NCBI GenBank assembly: GCA_009741485.1
Contig: CM019219.1
Location: 2,021,998 to 2,085,997, forward strand
From: Malurus cyaneus samueli
Taxonomy: Eukaryota; Chordata; Aves; Passeriformes; Maluridae
DNA: 64,000 nt
Direction: 5' to 3'
Positions 45,848-58,023 of the stretch are shown in pieces (within the stretch, counting starts at the first letter, position 1; each line of letters begins with the position of its first letter). Under the pieces are notes generated by a model. The model saw only the letters and a program-made list of their open reading frames with translations, had not been told where the DNA came from and did no database searches. A program made the translations under genes and the position numbers.

Positions 45848-46990
45848 ATTTTCCATAGATTTATAATATGGCAGTGTGGGGAACAAGAAAAAGAGAGAGT
45901 GCAAAAGCCAAGCAGCAAATTGATTTGCTATAGGAATTAAGAAAAAAGGATAAAAATGAAAAAAAAAAGGAAAACAAATTTAGCTATTGTGCTTTCCAAA
46001 TAGAGGAATCTTGCATCTCTTTGTTCACTCAGCAAGAAAGCAAAAGTCTGATTGTTCTGTGTTCAAAGAATCACTTTAAAATAAACTTGGGGACAAAGTT
46101 GGAAGTTTTTTGGTTTCCTCCATGATTGGACTGGCTCAGCCAATTTGTTCAGAGCTTGGGACTCTTTGCTAAGCCATTAAAGGAGATAAAAAAACAACTC
46201 CAAAACTCTCTGTTCTCTTATTTGGTGCTCATTATGAGCAGCCACAGGGATGTGCATCCCTCTCATCTGAGAGCAGGCAAAGCACAGCTGAATTGGCTGC
46301 CCCAGGATCCCACAAAGCATCAAAATTAAATGTTTCTGCTTTTCATGTCCTACACATGAAATATCGCTCGGCCTTGGAGGTGTTCACAGAAAACATTGCA
46401 TGTTGCGTTTGCTTCTAAAAACCAAAAGTAATATTTATAGATTTAAAAGCATTTCATGCAATTTACGACATTTGTTGCGGGTTGTGATTATCGTAAATGT
46501 AGATATTTTGGGGACAGTTTGATTTGTTGGATTGAGTTCTGGTTTCCACAGTAAGATTCCCTCAGTGACTTTATTTCTTATGGATTTCTCAGCTTCTCCC
46601 TTGTTGTGTTTTATGGATAGTGGAGGAATAATATCAGCCCAAAGATCTGATACTGTAAATACACCTTTTAGCACCGATGCAGAACCTTCAGCACTTGATA
46701 AATGAGGGAAATAAAAGGTATTTTCTTACAGATAGCAAAAAATGGCATGGAATTTATCCCTGCTGGAAATAATGGACTCTTTCCTCTGTTATGCAGTTTC
46801 TAATTCCTGGTGTTAACTCTTCTGATAAAAGAGAAAACATCTGTGTGTGTGTGTGGAATGTGACTGCCTGAGATCGCTCAAAAATCCTTAATTTCCAGAG
46901 CTGTGCTTGAAAGAGAACATGAATTCATGACCCTTAGTTTTGTGTGTTGTAATTTCTGGTTTTAAGAGCACAGAGGAGAAAGTAAACGAG

Positions 46991-47091
46991 ATTATGGAAT
47001 CTCAGGAAGGTTTGGGTTGGAAGGGATCATAACAAACATCTTGATCCACCCCTGCCATGGCAGGGACACCTCCCACTGTCCCAGTGCTTTT
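46991..47091 (-). mobile_element. CR1 LINE 3' edge, minus strand
   Basis: ATTATGGAATCTCAGGAAGG, TTTGGGTTGGAAGGGATCAT, CACCCCTGCCATGGCAGGGA and CACCTCCCACTGTCCCAG. This is a well-preserved 100-bp 3' fragment. Confidence 0.9.
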
Positions 47092-47999
47092 AGCACAATT
47101 TAAGACTGTGGATGAAAAAATGCTCCCAAATTATCCCCTGGTATTTCTTTGTCTGTCAGATCATTGAGTCTCGTTTGACTTGATGCGATTTCTGTCTTTA
47201 AACCAAAGCCCAGGCTCTGGGAAGGTTTGCTGTGTTTTTATTTAGCTCCCTGTGGAATGTCAGGAGCAACTAATTACAATCCATAGTTCTCCTCATGATT
47301 ATTATTTTTTTCCTTTCTGTTTTACCCATTTTGACCCATTTCAGCACTACAAGGACCTAGGTCACTTTGGCCACACACACAAAGCTGCCCCCATTGCAGG
47401 GTTGGCTTTAGCAAAGTTAAAACCAGCTCTGGAGGGACTGGAAACCCTAAACGTCCTGGGTTAACCAAACCTGCCTATTTCAGTCTGATCTGTCAGGATA
47501 TAATTTAAAACTTTGAAACCAGAGAAGCAAAATCACCCCTTTTGCTTCTATTTCTTGTGCCGATCTCTGTTCTCAGATACTGGATTTGGGCATTGGATAC
47601 AGCTGAAAATGCACAAGAGTATGGATTGAAAAACAAGGAGGAAAAGCCAAAAACAAATCTCACATGCCCTTTCTGAAAGATAATTTTTGTTTACCATTAG
47701 AAATTTATAATTTCAAGCATTCCTGTTTGTAGTCACTCTAACACCTGTGCAGTGGGCGATTTTTGCTGTATTTGTGCTTATGAATTCCAGTCAGACCAAG
47801 AAAAAAATAGAGTCCCATCTCTTCCCAGATGGGAGAGAAGGAAATGAGCCACTTGTTTGAAAGCAAAAAATGGATGGTGAAGCAAAATTCTGAACCTGGG
47901 TCTTGTGCATCCGTAACTGGGGTGGTTACTGTGTCCAGGAGAAGGAATTTCAGCTTTAGGAATTCTCTGAGAGATGATTTTGTCTCGTAACAGCCTGTT

Positions 48000-48330
48000 C
48001 TATCCTGCAGCTGCTTTTTTAACTTCGCGACTTCACCGACATCAATTGACTGTCAAATAAGCGCCGCTGTGAACTCATGAATAAACATTGTTGTCGTTTC
48101 CATATTAAGAGGGACTTCAGCTGAAAAGAATCCATTTGTGCCACTGCAATATCTTAATTATTTACTGTGTTATATTGTAATTAATTGTGGTTTGCTCCCT
48201 CCAAACTCCATATTCCGCAGATCTCACGGGCTTTGGAAGCAACGCGCTAATATTAAAGTCATAATCAACACTGCCTCTAAATATTCATGCCAATAAATGA
48301 CTCCCATGTGTTCTCTGAGTGCCAAGGATA
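48000..48330. promoter_or_regulatory. Candidate intronic regulatory block A
   Basis: The block is repeat-free and contains ATCAATTGACTGTCA (PBX/MEIS-like; CTGTCA at 48050-48055), CCATATTAAG (CArG-like), TAATTAATTG and CATGAATAAACA (forkhead-like). CpGs cluster at AACTTCGCGACTTCACCG and GCAACGCGC in otherwise CpG-poor intron. It is the most enhancer-like stretch in the window by eye. The function is inferred. Confidence 0.3.
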
Positions 48331-48529
48331 GTCTGAAGCATTTATTTAGCATTCTAGTGGGATCTGGTTTCTGCAGAGTTCACAGAGATGCAGAATTTCA
48401 ATTTCGTTGCTGGGAAAGCACGTTTGGATTCGCACGAGCAGGACCCTTTGGATAAAGGAACGGTATCTCAGTCCCAGCCTGGGCTCAGAAAAGCCTCAGA
48501 GCTCTCTGCTATTTTTCATTTGAACAATT

Positions 48530-48790
48530 TTGTTTAGTCTATGACAGCCTCCCAATAATTTCGCTTCTTAATAAACATCTCTAATTTTTCAAACAATTCG
48601 AAAAATCGTTGCGTTCCGAGGGCGGGGATGCTCCGTCTGTCACGGAGGCTCCACCGGGGCCCCGCCGCAGCAATCACGAATTCAGACACATTTCTCAACA
48701 AATCAATTAAACACCAGAACCCTGAAACGATCCCGATGCAATTGGCTGGCACAAATCTCCAGAAAAGCATCTCAAGCGTGCGGGGGAACA
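48530..48790. promoter_or_regulatory. Candidate intronic regulatory block B
   Basis: An A+T-rich, motif-dense flank (TTAATAAACATC, AACAAATCAATTAAACACC) surrounds a small CpG-rich core (GTTCCGAGGGCGGGGATGCT, then CACCGGGGCCCCGCCGC). It is only about 200 bp from block A. A minus-strand open frame here is not recognisable as a protein. Confidence 0.28.
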
Positions 48791-49349
48791 GCTGATTTAT
48801 GGAGCTACTGTTGGAATTTCAAACAAGGAAATGCTGCCGTGCAATCCAGTGAGTTTTGTTTAATGAAATGTAAGTTAAATGTAAACAGCTTTAAAATATA
48901 TGTGAGCTTTCGGATTTGGAGTAGCCAGCAGATTGCAAATTGTGCTTTGCCCTTGGAACTGCAGATTCCAGAATTGGTGTAGGTGCATTGCCCCTTCCTG
49001 CAAGATTTTAGGCCTCCACTGCTTCAGATCCTCTCTCACAGCTCCCCCCCAAAAAATAATGGATTTACCTTTGGATGCTTGAGATGAAAAAGAGCTCGTT
49101 TTTTATAATCAGGGGAAAGGTACTGTGGAGATTGCATGCAGTCATGATGGTGCTGAAAATGCAATCCAGATGTCCCGGTCCCTGCTCCATGCTGGAGCAC
49201 AACTGGGATTTCCGTGGGCTCTTTTGATGATGGCTTGTTTAGAAAATTCTCTCAAATACTTGTGTAGGCATAAATACTTTGTCTGTCTTTGTCACAGGGA
49301 TACTTGATAATACTGTTGACCATATTTTTGTTGATATTTAATATGTTTT

Positions 49350-49404
49350 GTACTTGACAATCGTTATGGGTCCCTTCCAGCTCAGGATGTTCTATGACTT
49401 TTAA
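49350..49404 (+). mobile_element. CR1 LINE 3' tail remnant
   Basis: ACTTGACAATCGTTATGGGT, CCCTTCCAGCTCAGGATGTT and CTATGACTT match the last 50 bp of a plus-strand CR1 (TGGGTCCCTTCCAACTC..ATATTCTATGA type). Confidence 0.7.
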
Positions 49405-49558
49405 TTGTTCAAACATGACTTTTTTATCTCTTTTAAGCTAAAACTTAATTATGGATAAATAAACTTTTAATTATAAGTAAATAAGCATTATGAAAAGCTT
49501 GAAATACATCTTAAAATTTTGAAATCCATCTCGGATATTGGGCAGGAATTGTTCTCTG

Positions 49559-49695
49559 TAGGGTGGGCAGCCCTGGCACAGGGTGCCCAGAGAAGCTGTG
49601 GCTGCCCCTGGATCCCTTTGAATGCCCAAGGCCAGGCTGGACATTGGGGCTTTAAGATCCCTTCCCTCCCAGACCATTCTGTGTTTCCATGATAA
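49559..49695 (+). mobile_element. CR1 LINE 3' end just upstream of exon 3
   Basis: GTAGGGTGGGCAGCCCTGGC, ACAGGGTGCCCAGAGAAGCT and AAGGCCAGGCTGGACATTGG are almost identical to the element at 56368. The next roughly 60 bp, present at 56460-56525, is missing here, so ATTGGGGCT runs straight into TTAAGATCCCTTCC. The tail is ACCATTCTGTGTTTCCATGA. The element ends about 73 bp before the exon 3 acceptor. Confidence 0.9.
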
Positions 49696-49767
49696 CTCTA
49701 TTTCCCTGGCAGAGCTGGGTGCAGGATGATGGGTTTGGACTCAACCAATTCTATTTTTCTTTTCCAG

Positions 49768-49841
49768 AACCACCCAGCCCAGCTGCAGTTTGTAATTCAA
49801 GCTGAAAATAAACATCTGGTCATCGATTTGGAGAGGAATGA
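49768..49841 (+). CDS. ADAM12: ADAM metalloprotease exon 3: prodomain (ADAM12-like)
   Basis: The 74-nt exon encodes 24 residues plus two bases, beginning NHPAQLQFVIQAENK and ending LVIDLERN plus a split codon GA-, which a following G or A would make Glu. The acceptor is a strong pyrimidine run ending TTTTCTTTTCCAG. The donor is GA|GTAAGT in phase 2. It matches the prodomain strand recalled from human ADAM12 (NHP....L....K.L.I.LERNE) and, less well, ADAM19 (KHP...LILDLEKNE), ADAM33 and ADAM9 (VIQAEGK..I.LERN). The pattern QAE.K and LERN is diagnostic of an ADAM prodomain. A CR1 fragment ends about 70 bp upstream of the acceptor. The next exon, expected to encode the ETHY region, was not found before 64,000, so intron 3 is longer than 14 kb. 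Large early introns fit ADAM12, which is a very large gene in mammals. Confidence 0.75.
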
Positions 49842-52800
49842 GTAAGTACCCTGCTGCGTGGTCACTTTGTACTTTCAGAGAAGGGTTATAATTTTGAAAT
49901 TGATAGTTTGAAATTAACCTGGGGCCAATTTTGCTACTGGTCCCCCATAAAGAGTCCCATAAGGAGAGAGTTTTGTTCCAGTTTGGCTTATGGGTGTATC
50001 TGCATTGCTGATAGAGCAAAAATCTCTCTGGTTGTGTGCATTTATGTGGGGCTGAAAATGGACATGTTGCCTCTCAGAGTTTTCTTGTGTATTTGATTTG
50101 GGTTTCTCCTCCTTTCCTGTGGTAAGGCCTTTTATTTATAGTAATCCTGCAATCTCTGGAATTCTTTTTGGAGGACTCACCCCTCCTAACACTGCCTGCA
50201 CCCACAGTTTGCTCTGTACAGTGTCCATCAGGGATGATGAGTCAAGACTTTGGGATTAACCCCTGCTGGAAAGTCAAACTGGAGCTCTCTGGGTTTGCTG
50301 GCGAGGGGATGATGATGGGATGGTTGTGCTGTTCATTGCCCAGGACCAGTGCTGGGCTTGAGCCCCTGGTTGTGTCCATGAGCTTTCAGAGTGGGATCAG
50401 GGACTGCTGCAGACGTGGTCCCATGGGCAGAGTTTTTACGGGAATAAAATCACCTTTCAAATGAAAAAAATCATCAAAATCTTCATCTGCCCCACAACTG
50501 TTCCATTTTCCTCTAAGAGAATCTCAAGGACATTTTGTGGGAATCCAGATCAGGACAGCTGTGTGCTGTTGGCCAAAGGAAAGGCAAAGATCGCTCTCAA
50601 CCTAGAGAAAACTTTCTGTAACAGTTCCCAAGATCTGCGAGCTCTGCAGGTTGCCCTGCTGGGGAATCAAAGGCACAAAGGTGTTTTGTGCAGTTTGACA
50701 GAGAGGGTGCACACAGGAGTGATGCAGTTTAGTGTGTCAGGAGGGAGGAATGTGCCTGTGACAGCAAAAGTCCAGGGGAGGCTGGGGATGGAAAACATCC
50801 ATGGAAAACCACAGGGCACCTCTTTATCCTCAGGAGTAAACCAACCCAAGGTGCTTTGTATTCCCAGTCATTTGGGTGGACCCCAGTGTTCTCCAGCTGT
50901 GATAAATTCTGTTTCACTTCATTATTCGACATCAAACCTAAACCTTGACATTTCTTTGTGTTGTTTTTAATGCTCCTCGGTTACTCAGAACCTGTCCTTG
51001 CAGGGTGTGGAGATGCCCCATGCAGAGGTTGCTCTGTTCCAGTAACCAGAGCAGAATTTAATTCCTTTAGTAAACAGGGGTTTAACTTTATATTCCCTTA
51101 ATCTTTGTCAGAGGGTGTGCCTTCCTCCAGGAATGGGAAATATGCAGCAATTGAGGAAACTATTTACATTCCATGTCAGCGATTAAAAGAACATAAAAAA
51201 CATAAAAAACCATGAAACTGCTAATACAGGCTCTGCTGAATGTACCAAACTCTCTTGTAGCTGCAATAAAGTCAGATTTAGACGATTGTAAGGTGCAATC
51301 TCCACCTGTTTTAGCAGCAGGACAGGAAAGTGCTGTAAATTACCTCTCTGGGTCTGTGTGACTGTGGATTTGGAGATGTTGAGATCTGCTCCTTAAGAAA
51401 TACAACATTTATCTATGGTTATGTTTCAGTTAGAGCAAACTGGGATTATTTTTTTTTAGTTCAGTGGGGGTGCCCAGCTGAAGATTTGCATTCTGGAAGA
51501 GCTGTGTGTGGTGTTGACAGCACGAGGTTCCTCATCTCAGCAGGAGCTTCGAGGCAGTGGGATGGGACAATCATTGGCATTTGAGGCACACGAGGCTGTT
51601 CATGGATCCCAAACCACAGGAGAAAGCTGATCATGGTTTTCAACAATCATTTTGCCCTTTTCTTCAGTATTTCTGACTTTGATGTTCCTAAGAAATTGTG
51701 GTGTCCCAAGTCTATGCAGAATTTTCTTCAGCGTGTGCACGTGTAGATCAATTGTTTCTGTAAATGACACCGTGCACTGGTCTGAAGGACTGGGCTGTGC
51801 TTCCCAGGAAAAACAATCCCAAGGTTTTTGTGCTGGTCTGTGGAAGTTGTGGCTGTGTTTCTTCTGCCTGAAGGGCTGGTGTTGGGTTTGTGGCACAAAT
51901 GGTGACACAGGAGGTGAGGGGCTGTGAGCACCCTGCTGCTTCCAGGGCTCTGCAGGGGCATAGAGTGAGAAATAGTGCCCAGGAGAGGAATGAGAGGCTG
52001 CATTTCTGCAGGGCAGACATCTGATGGCAGCAGGCTGGGCTGGACCTTTGGATGCTGGACTCCAGAGGTGTGAGAATCTCATCAAAACCCTGGGGAGGGG
52101 AGCGGTGCTCCCATCCCTGCTTCCTGGGAATTTGCAGAGCACACAGCCCCTGCTCCTTCCTCCTGATGTTTGTGTGGATCATGGAGCTCAAAAGCCGTGC
52201 AGCACTGAGCCATAAATCACCTGCTGTAGGTAGGAGTGGAGAGAGAAAAACAAACCCCTTGCCTGGAGCAAAAAGTGGCAGCACACGAAGCTCTGAACTG
52301 TGTGTTTTTATCATTCTGTGCTTTCACGTAAAGCAAGGGAGAATGGTGGGGGTGGAGGTGAATGGGACCCCTAAATTACATAATTTCTGCATTGGGTCAT
52401 GCAAAAAAAAAACCTGGATGCGATTTTCCGTGGCTGGGAGGAACAGCTGCTTTGAGTAGTCTTGACATTAAACTCCATTTATTGAAAACCTTAGAGATTT
52501 TCCAAACCTTGAGTTATATTTCAAAACATGATTCAGATGCATTAGGCAACCCCAAGTGGGGATCAACGTGTGAAACCATCTGTTATCTGTGGAAATATTG
52601 AATGTCAGCTTGGTGTTTTCTGATATTTAGACTCATCAAAATGTGTTCACATGTCCCGGGCAAGATGTTCCGAATTTCTTCTGGAAGAGTTACTGGTACC
52701 TGACTTCACAGCTCAGGGTTTGAAACCTTCTCGATGGCTTGCAGCTGTTGGGATTACTTTTGTGGATATTCATTAAATACTTTGGTGATTAATTTCCAAG

Positions 52801-54918
52801 CACTGCCCATTTGTAACTGCAACCCCGAATTCAATTTGTCAGAGGCAGCAAACCTGCGAGCGGGCTCGTGTTGCGAGTACATTCCTTACCATGATTGAGC
52901 TGCAGAAGATGATTGCACTCTTGAGAACCTTCAGCTCTGTAGTGCCTTAAATGTTTTAGAAACACTTGTCATATGGAGAGATTTCCAGAATCAGCAAACC
53001 ATCCATCAGGCACAAAATAAACCGGTTTTTGGAGCAGCTGACTGGGCTGGGGTGCGGTACATCAGCAATACTGATGCTCTGCTGGTGTGCAAGGGACAGT
53101 AATGCATGCACTTCTAAATCCCCTAAAAGCTGATTGCAGCATGTGGGTCCTGCAGGAGAGCAGTTCACAGTGGTGTCAGTGAAACAGAGCCCCTGTGAGA
53201 TTAAATCTGAGCTGGAGAATGGAACAGGCTGTGGCTACCGGCTGTTTGTCTGTGACTGGAAACGTTTTGTGCTCTGTCAGGGCTGGGTCTGTGTGCAGCA
53301 AAGCTCTTAAGTGTTCTTTTAACTTTAAACATGTGAGCGGGCCAGGTAAAGTCAGCGGAATTGCTGATTTTCAAAATCAATTTCATGCTTACATGATCTG
53401 CTGACAAAGGTCATAATTATGAATGTCAGAGAAATGTAACTCCGAGCAGATGTCGGGGAGCTTTCCCTGCACTGTGCAGACCCAGGGCTGGGGCAGAGAG
53501 GGATAAAAAAAGAGAGAAAAGCTGAGATAATTCGAGGGCATGTGAGGGTGAGTAGGGAGGTGGGATGGCTCTGCCCTGAGCACATCCACAACATCCCATG
53601 TGTGTCCTGGACAATTTTCCTTTTGCTGGGACTTTGTTGTCCAGACCTGCAGAGGGGTGAGGGCAGTGTGGCTGTGGGGCCACTGGAACATGGAAATGGA
53701 AAGAAAAAGCTGGGATATTTCAGAGGAGCTGAGTTCACTCTTCATTTCCCCATCATTTTATGCTCCTTTTCATCAGGTTTATAGCCCAGCCTTAACAAAG
53801 CAATATAAAAAAGGCAATATATGAGGTTACATTGCTGCCTTTTATTCCCTCAGTAAAAATTCTTCAATTTTATCGGGAGACAAAATCCACCTCTGGCCAT
53901 GGTATCAGCCTTCATCTTATCCCATAAATCCCTTAGGATTCCAGAGGTTTAGGTCATCTCTGACTGTGCCCTCTGCACATTTTCCAATTCTTTATGGAAA
54001 CACAGTGCCCAGGATGGGTTTGGATGCAGTGACCCAGAGTTGAAGGTGACTTGGAAAGCTTTTCCCCAGGATTGAGGAGGCTCCAGCAGAATTCCCTGGG
54101 CTGGAAATCAGGCAGCAGCCATCTTCCTGCACAGTTCTAACCAGGCTTCAGAGTCCAGCAATATTTTGTTCTCTCTTTTAATTAAAAGAAAAGAAGTCAT
54201 TCTCTTTGCTTTCCTGACCTCCCCGAATGGGAGTGCTGATTGGTGTGCAAGTGACCCTGGAGCTGGATGAATTTTGCAGGGAAATAATCCATTTGTGGTG
54301 CCAGAGAAAACAGCTGACGAAGTTTGTTAATGAACTGACACGCTCCTATAGAATCCATGGCTCGAAATGCGGATGGAGAAACAAATCCAAACAAACAAAT
54401 CCCAAACACAGAGCTGGGACCTGTCAGAATATCCTCGCTATTGTAATTCTGTGCTGTGTTTTAGCCAAAAAACGGTGACCTCAGCCTGCTTTATCTGCGA
54501 GTGCTGGAGCTGGCAGCTGTACTGCAGCATTTCAGCCTGAGCTGACAGTTGGGATCTCGCTGTAATTGAAGGAAAAGTTTCAATTTAATGGAAGGAAGGA
54601 ACAGTTTTTCCCTTTCTGCGATGGCAGCAGTCAGGATGGTCTGAAACACCCTGAGATGTGGCAATTAAGCTACCACGGCTACAATAAAAGGGGAATCAGT
54701 CTGTGGCTCTGAGGGTACAGGATTTCCCACAGGTTTGGGGTGTAAAAATGGAATGTTTAGCATGGGCATCGAGAAACCAAGGTTTGTTCTATGATTTTTA
54801 GCAATGGTAGTGGAGGCGGTGGGGTCAGGGCTACCTTTGTGTCATTTTGGAGTGAAAGTATTCAGCCCCACCAGGAGAGAAACGGCTGCTTTTTTAGTCT
54901 GTTTTTTTTCTCTCCTTA

Positions 54919-54990
54919 CAATCACAGAATCATAGAAAGTCTTGGGTTGAAAGGGATCATCCAGTTCCAAGCCCCACAAAAATGAGGAGT
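54919..54990 (-). mobile_element. CR1 LINE 3' edge, minus strand
   Basis: ACAATCACAGAATCATAGAA (the complement of the CR1 terminal microsatellite), then CTTGGGTTGAAAGGGATCAT and CCAGTTCCAAGCCCC. About 70 bp is clear and the remainder is truncated. Confidence 0.85.
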
Positions 54991-56367
54991 TCCCCAGGAG
55001 TTCCCAACTCCTTCCATGAATACACCAAAAGAAAGGAACAGTGAGAGAAGACATTTATATGCTGATATAACCTGCTGGAAGAGGAGAGGATAAAGAGACT
55101 CAGAAATACAAATTCTGAGACCGTTTTGTGGCTGGCTGTCATAATTTCTATCAAGGTCAGGCTGCTTTTCCCATGCCCACAGAACAGCCGGATGATGGGG
55201 CTGTGCCAAATTTCCTGGAGAGGACAGAGGGCTGTGTCCCACTCCCATCCCAAACCCTGGCTCTGGGGCACATATGGGGTCAGAGGAGTCAGGGCTGTCC
55301 TGCTCCTGCCCTGCAGCCTGGGCACTTGTGAAGGACTGAGGGATCATCCCCTTTTTTGTGGGAAAACTGAGATGTGAGAGGTTTAACACTTTTGTCTGTT
55401 CTGCAGAACCACAGATCTGGTTCACTGGGCAAACAAAACCCATCTGGTGGGTGGGACAGGTGCTGGTTTCTGTGCACGAGGATTTTCCTGAGCTTCCACA
55501 GTGTTATCAGCTGGCAGCTCTGAACCAAGCCAGCCCCAAGTTTTGATTGTTCACTGTCTGTCAGAGCAATCCCAGAGCTGTCCCTCCCAGTGAAAAGCAG
55601 AGCAGTAATAGAGGCAGATGTTAATAAATGTAATACAGCATTAGCCTGCTTTGTGTTTTGCTCTCTGAGTGTACTGCAGCAGCACAATCTGGTATTTTCC
55701 AAGCAGTGTTTGAGGCTCCTCTGGCCGTGCAGAATGTGAGGTTTTCAGCACTTTGCTCTGCCCGTGGCTCCGGGGAAAAGCAGGAATGCTGCTCCCTCCA
55801 TCTGCGGGCTGAGCTCAGCCCCAGCGCCGCGATAACGAGCGCACGGCAACGCGCAGTCCTGGAGGAGAGCAAATCCATAACTGGGGAGAGACGGGAGATA
55901 AAACCTTCCTGGAAAGCTCCCAAAGTCCCGCTGATAGCACAGCCTGCGTGGTAGGAGCGCCGCGTGGCCCAGGGCAGGGAAAGGATGGGAGGCTCCAGCT
56001 GGAGCTCCAGGTTTCTGTTGGCTCACAAACCTCCCGAGGGCTCCTCACGTGGTGTTCCTATCTGCTCCTTGGGCAGCTTTCAGAATCCTTCTGCTCGTTG
56101 GGGTTTTTTTGTGGTTTGGTCCTGACATGAGTGAGCAGCGTCCTGACGGCAGCAAAGGGGAAATGCTGAGAATCCTCCTCGAGGATCTGCTCTGCCCCAG
56201 CACTGCCCAAGGGTTTGATTCTTCATCACATCACAACAACTGTAAAGAGACCAGGCCAGAGCCAGGAGGATTCTCCTGCTTCTCTGGAGCACTGGTGGAT
56301 ATTGCTTTCTGGCTTCAGAAACACAGTGGGGAAGAAAAAGTTGTAAATGAGTTTTGAAGTCAAAACT

Positions 56368-56573
56368 GAGGGTGGGCAGCCCTGGCACAGGGTGCCCAGA
56401 GAAGCTGTGGCTGCCCCTGGATCCCTTTGAGTGCCCAAGGCCAGGCTGGACATTGGGGCTGGGAGCAGCCTGGGACAGTGGGAGGGGTCCCTGCCATGGC
56501 AGGGGTGGGATGGGATGGGATGGGATTTAAGGTCCCTTCCAACCCAAACCATTCCACAATCCTGTGATTCAGG
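56368..56573 (+). mobile_element. CR1 LINE 3' end, best preserved copy
   Basis: GAGGGTGGGCAGCCCTGGCA, GGCTGGGAGCAGCCTGGGAC, CCATGGCAGGGGTGGGATGG (with four GATGG units), GATTTAAGGTCCCTTCCAAC and tail AACCATTCCACAATCCTGTG. It is nearly intact for about 205 bp and serves as the reference for the shorter copies in this window. Confidence 0.95.
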
Positions 56574-58023
56574 AAATTGTCCTTTCCCTGAGTTTCCCCC
56601 TAGGATTTTAGCTGAGGGTTGGAGTAGCCAAAGGGAGACAGCAGGAACAGGAGGAAGACCTGTCAGTGTGTGTCCACGTCAGAACAAACTAAAAGCAGAT
56701 ACCACAACAGGAAAAATGAAAAAAACGCAAGATTTAAGATTCATTTTATCACATCTTTCATTCTCATACTGGAGATTCATGTCCTCAAGTTTCTTCTTGA
56801 AAGAAACTTCATCATATGTTTTTATAAAAGCCAAAAAACCAACCAAACCAAAAGCAAACCCCTGATAATGCTGTCACAGTCATGCCTGAATCCTCAGGTT
56901 TGGCAGCTTTGTCATGCTGTGGTCATGGAGTTTAGATAAAAGTCTTCCCCTCACACTCTGGCCAGAGTGATTTGTATTTTGAGGTCCTGCGAGATGGTTT
57001 ACATCCCTGGAGCCTTAAAGGAACACATTTTTATCACGAACTGAGTGTAGAAATTTTTTAAGGGGCTAAGGAGAAACTGGTCATGCTGATCTCATGAAAA
57101 GTTCCTACCTCAGTTTCCTTTAAAAATCTCAATCAGGAACCAAGTACAGGAACTTCCACAGAAACGTTCATTAATTTGTCTCTCTTTTCCCTTTGTTCTT
57201 CCTTTTTTCATCTGTATTTTCTCTCATTTGCCCTTTTCCAAAGCTCCCATGAAAGGAATTTCCAGGTGTGTATGAATTTCCATGGGCACAGCAGGGCAGC
57301 ATTCAGCATTTGGACGATTTTTTTCCTGCCAGGGCTGCAGGGAATGTGGCCAACGTGCACATACCCCCTCTCCAAAAACATTGGGGTCCTCCTCTGTCAC
57401 AAAATCCATGGAAAGAGGAGGGAAAGCAGGGGAAAGCAGTGCATGCCTGGTTTCCAGAGCAGAGTGCAATTCCTGGATGTTTCTCTGGGCACGATCCCAT
57501 TCAACATCCCTGATGTAACGGTTCCTTTTCCATTTTTTTCGGTTCCTTTTCCATTTCTCGAGCGCGGCGTGCGTGACTCAGGCTGCAGGCATGTCTGCAG
57601 AGCTGCTTGCTGCAACAGCTGGCTCTCTGCAGCTACTCAGGGGAGCTTGGCCTCTTCAGAAAATCCAAAAGGGAAAGGAAAAGACAGAATGAGAATGAAA
57701 AAAAAGAACGAAATTGAGAAAGAAAGAGAGAAAAAGGGAGATGAATGGTACACGAGGACAAGATTTTTCTGTGTGTGGGGATGAATTTGGAGGAGAAGCA
57801 GACACTTTGCTGGATGCTGAATTTGAGCCTCTTTCCAGAAAATGTCAGTTCCTTTCCAAGTGACAGAGCAGTTTCTCGGGGCTCCAAGGATGGCAGAAAG
57901 TGCTGCTGGAGGAATCCAAACTTATCCCAGCCTGCAGAGCACAGGGCTGTGTCCAGCCAAGTCACCCAGCTCCCCACAGGCAGTGAGTGATCCCGGCTTT
58001 ATTTCTCTCATTTTCTCCCAGCA

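Larger units (their letters stand above)
23452..49767 (+). other. Intron 2 of the ADAM gene (26.3 kb)
   Basis: The intron is bounded by GTTAGT at 23452 and CCAG at 49767. It is rich in repeats: CR1 pieces (26.03, 29.66, 33.43, 38.57, 45.63, 46.99, 49.35 and 49.56 kb), tandem repeats (30.60 and 33.48 kb), an inverted repeat (37.84-39.13 kb) and LTR-like copies (40.28 and 43.48 kb). 24.0-25.9, 28.1-29.6, 31.3-33.4, 34.1-37.7, 44.0-45.6 and 46.0-46.9 kb appear to be ordinary unique intron sequence in which I see no gene or named element. Confidence 0.7.

Noticed and set aside
51600..52314. Overlapping minus-strand open frames of 180 and 188 codons
   Set aside because: Two overlapping frames over the same DNA with no recognisable domain, and no splice or promoter context. 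In a 14-kb intron open stretches of this size are expected by chance.
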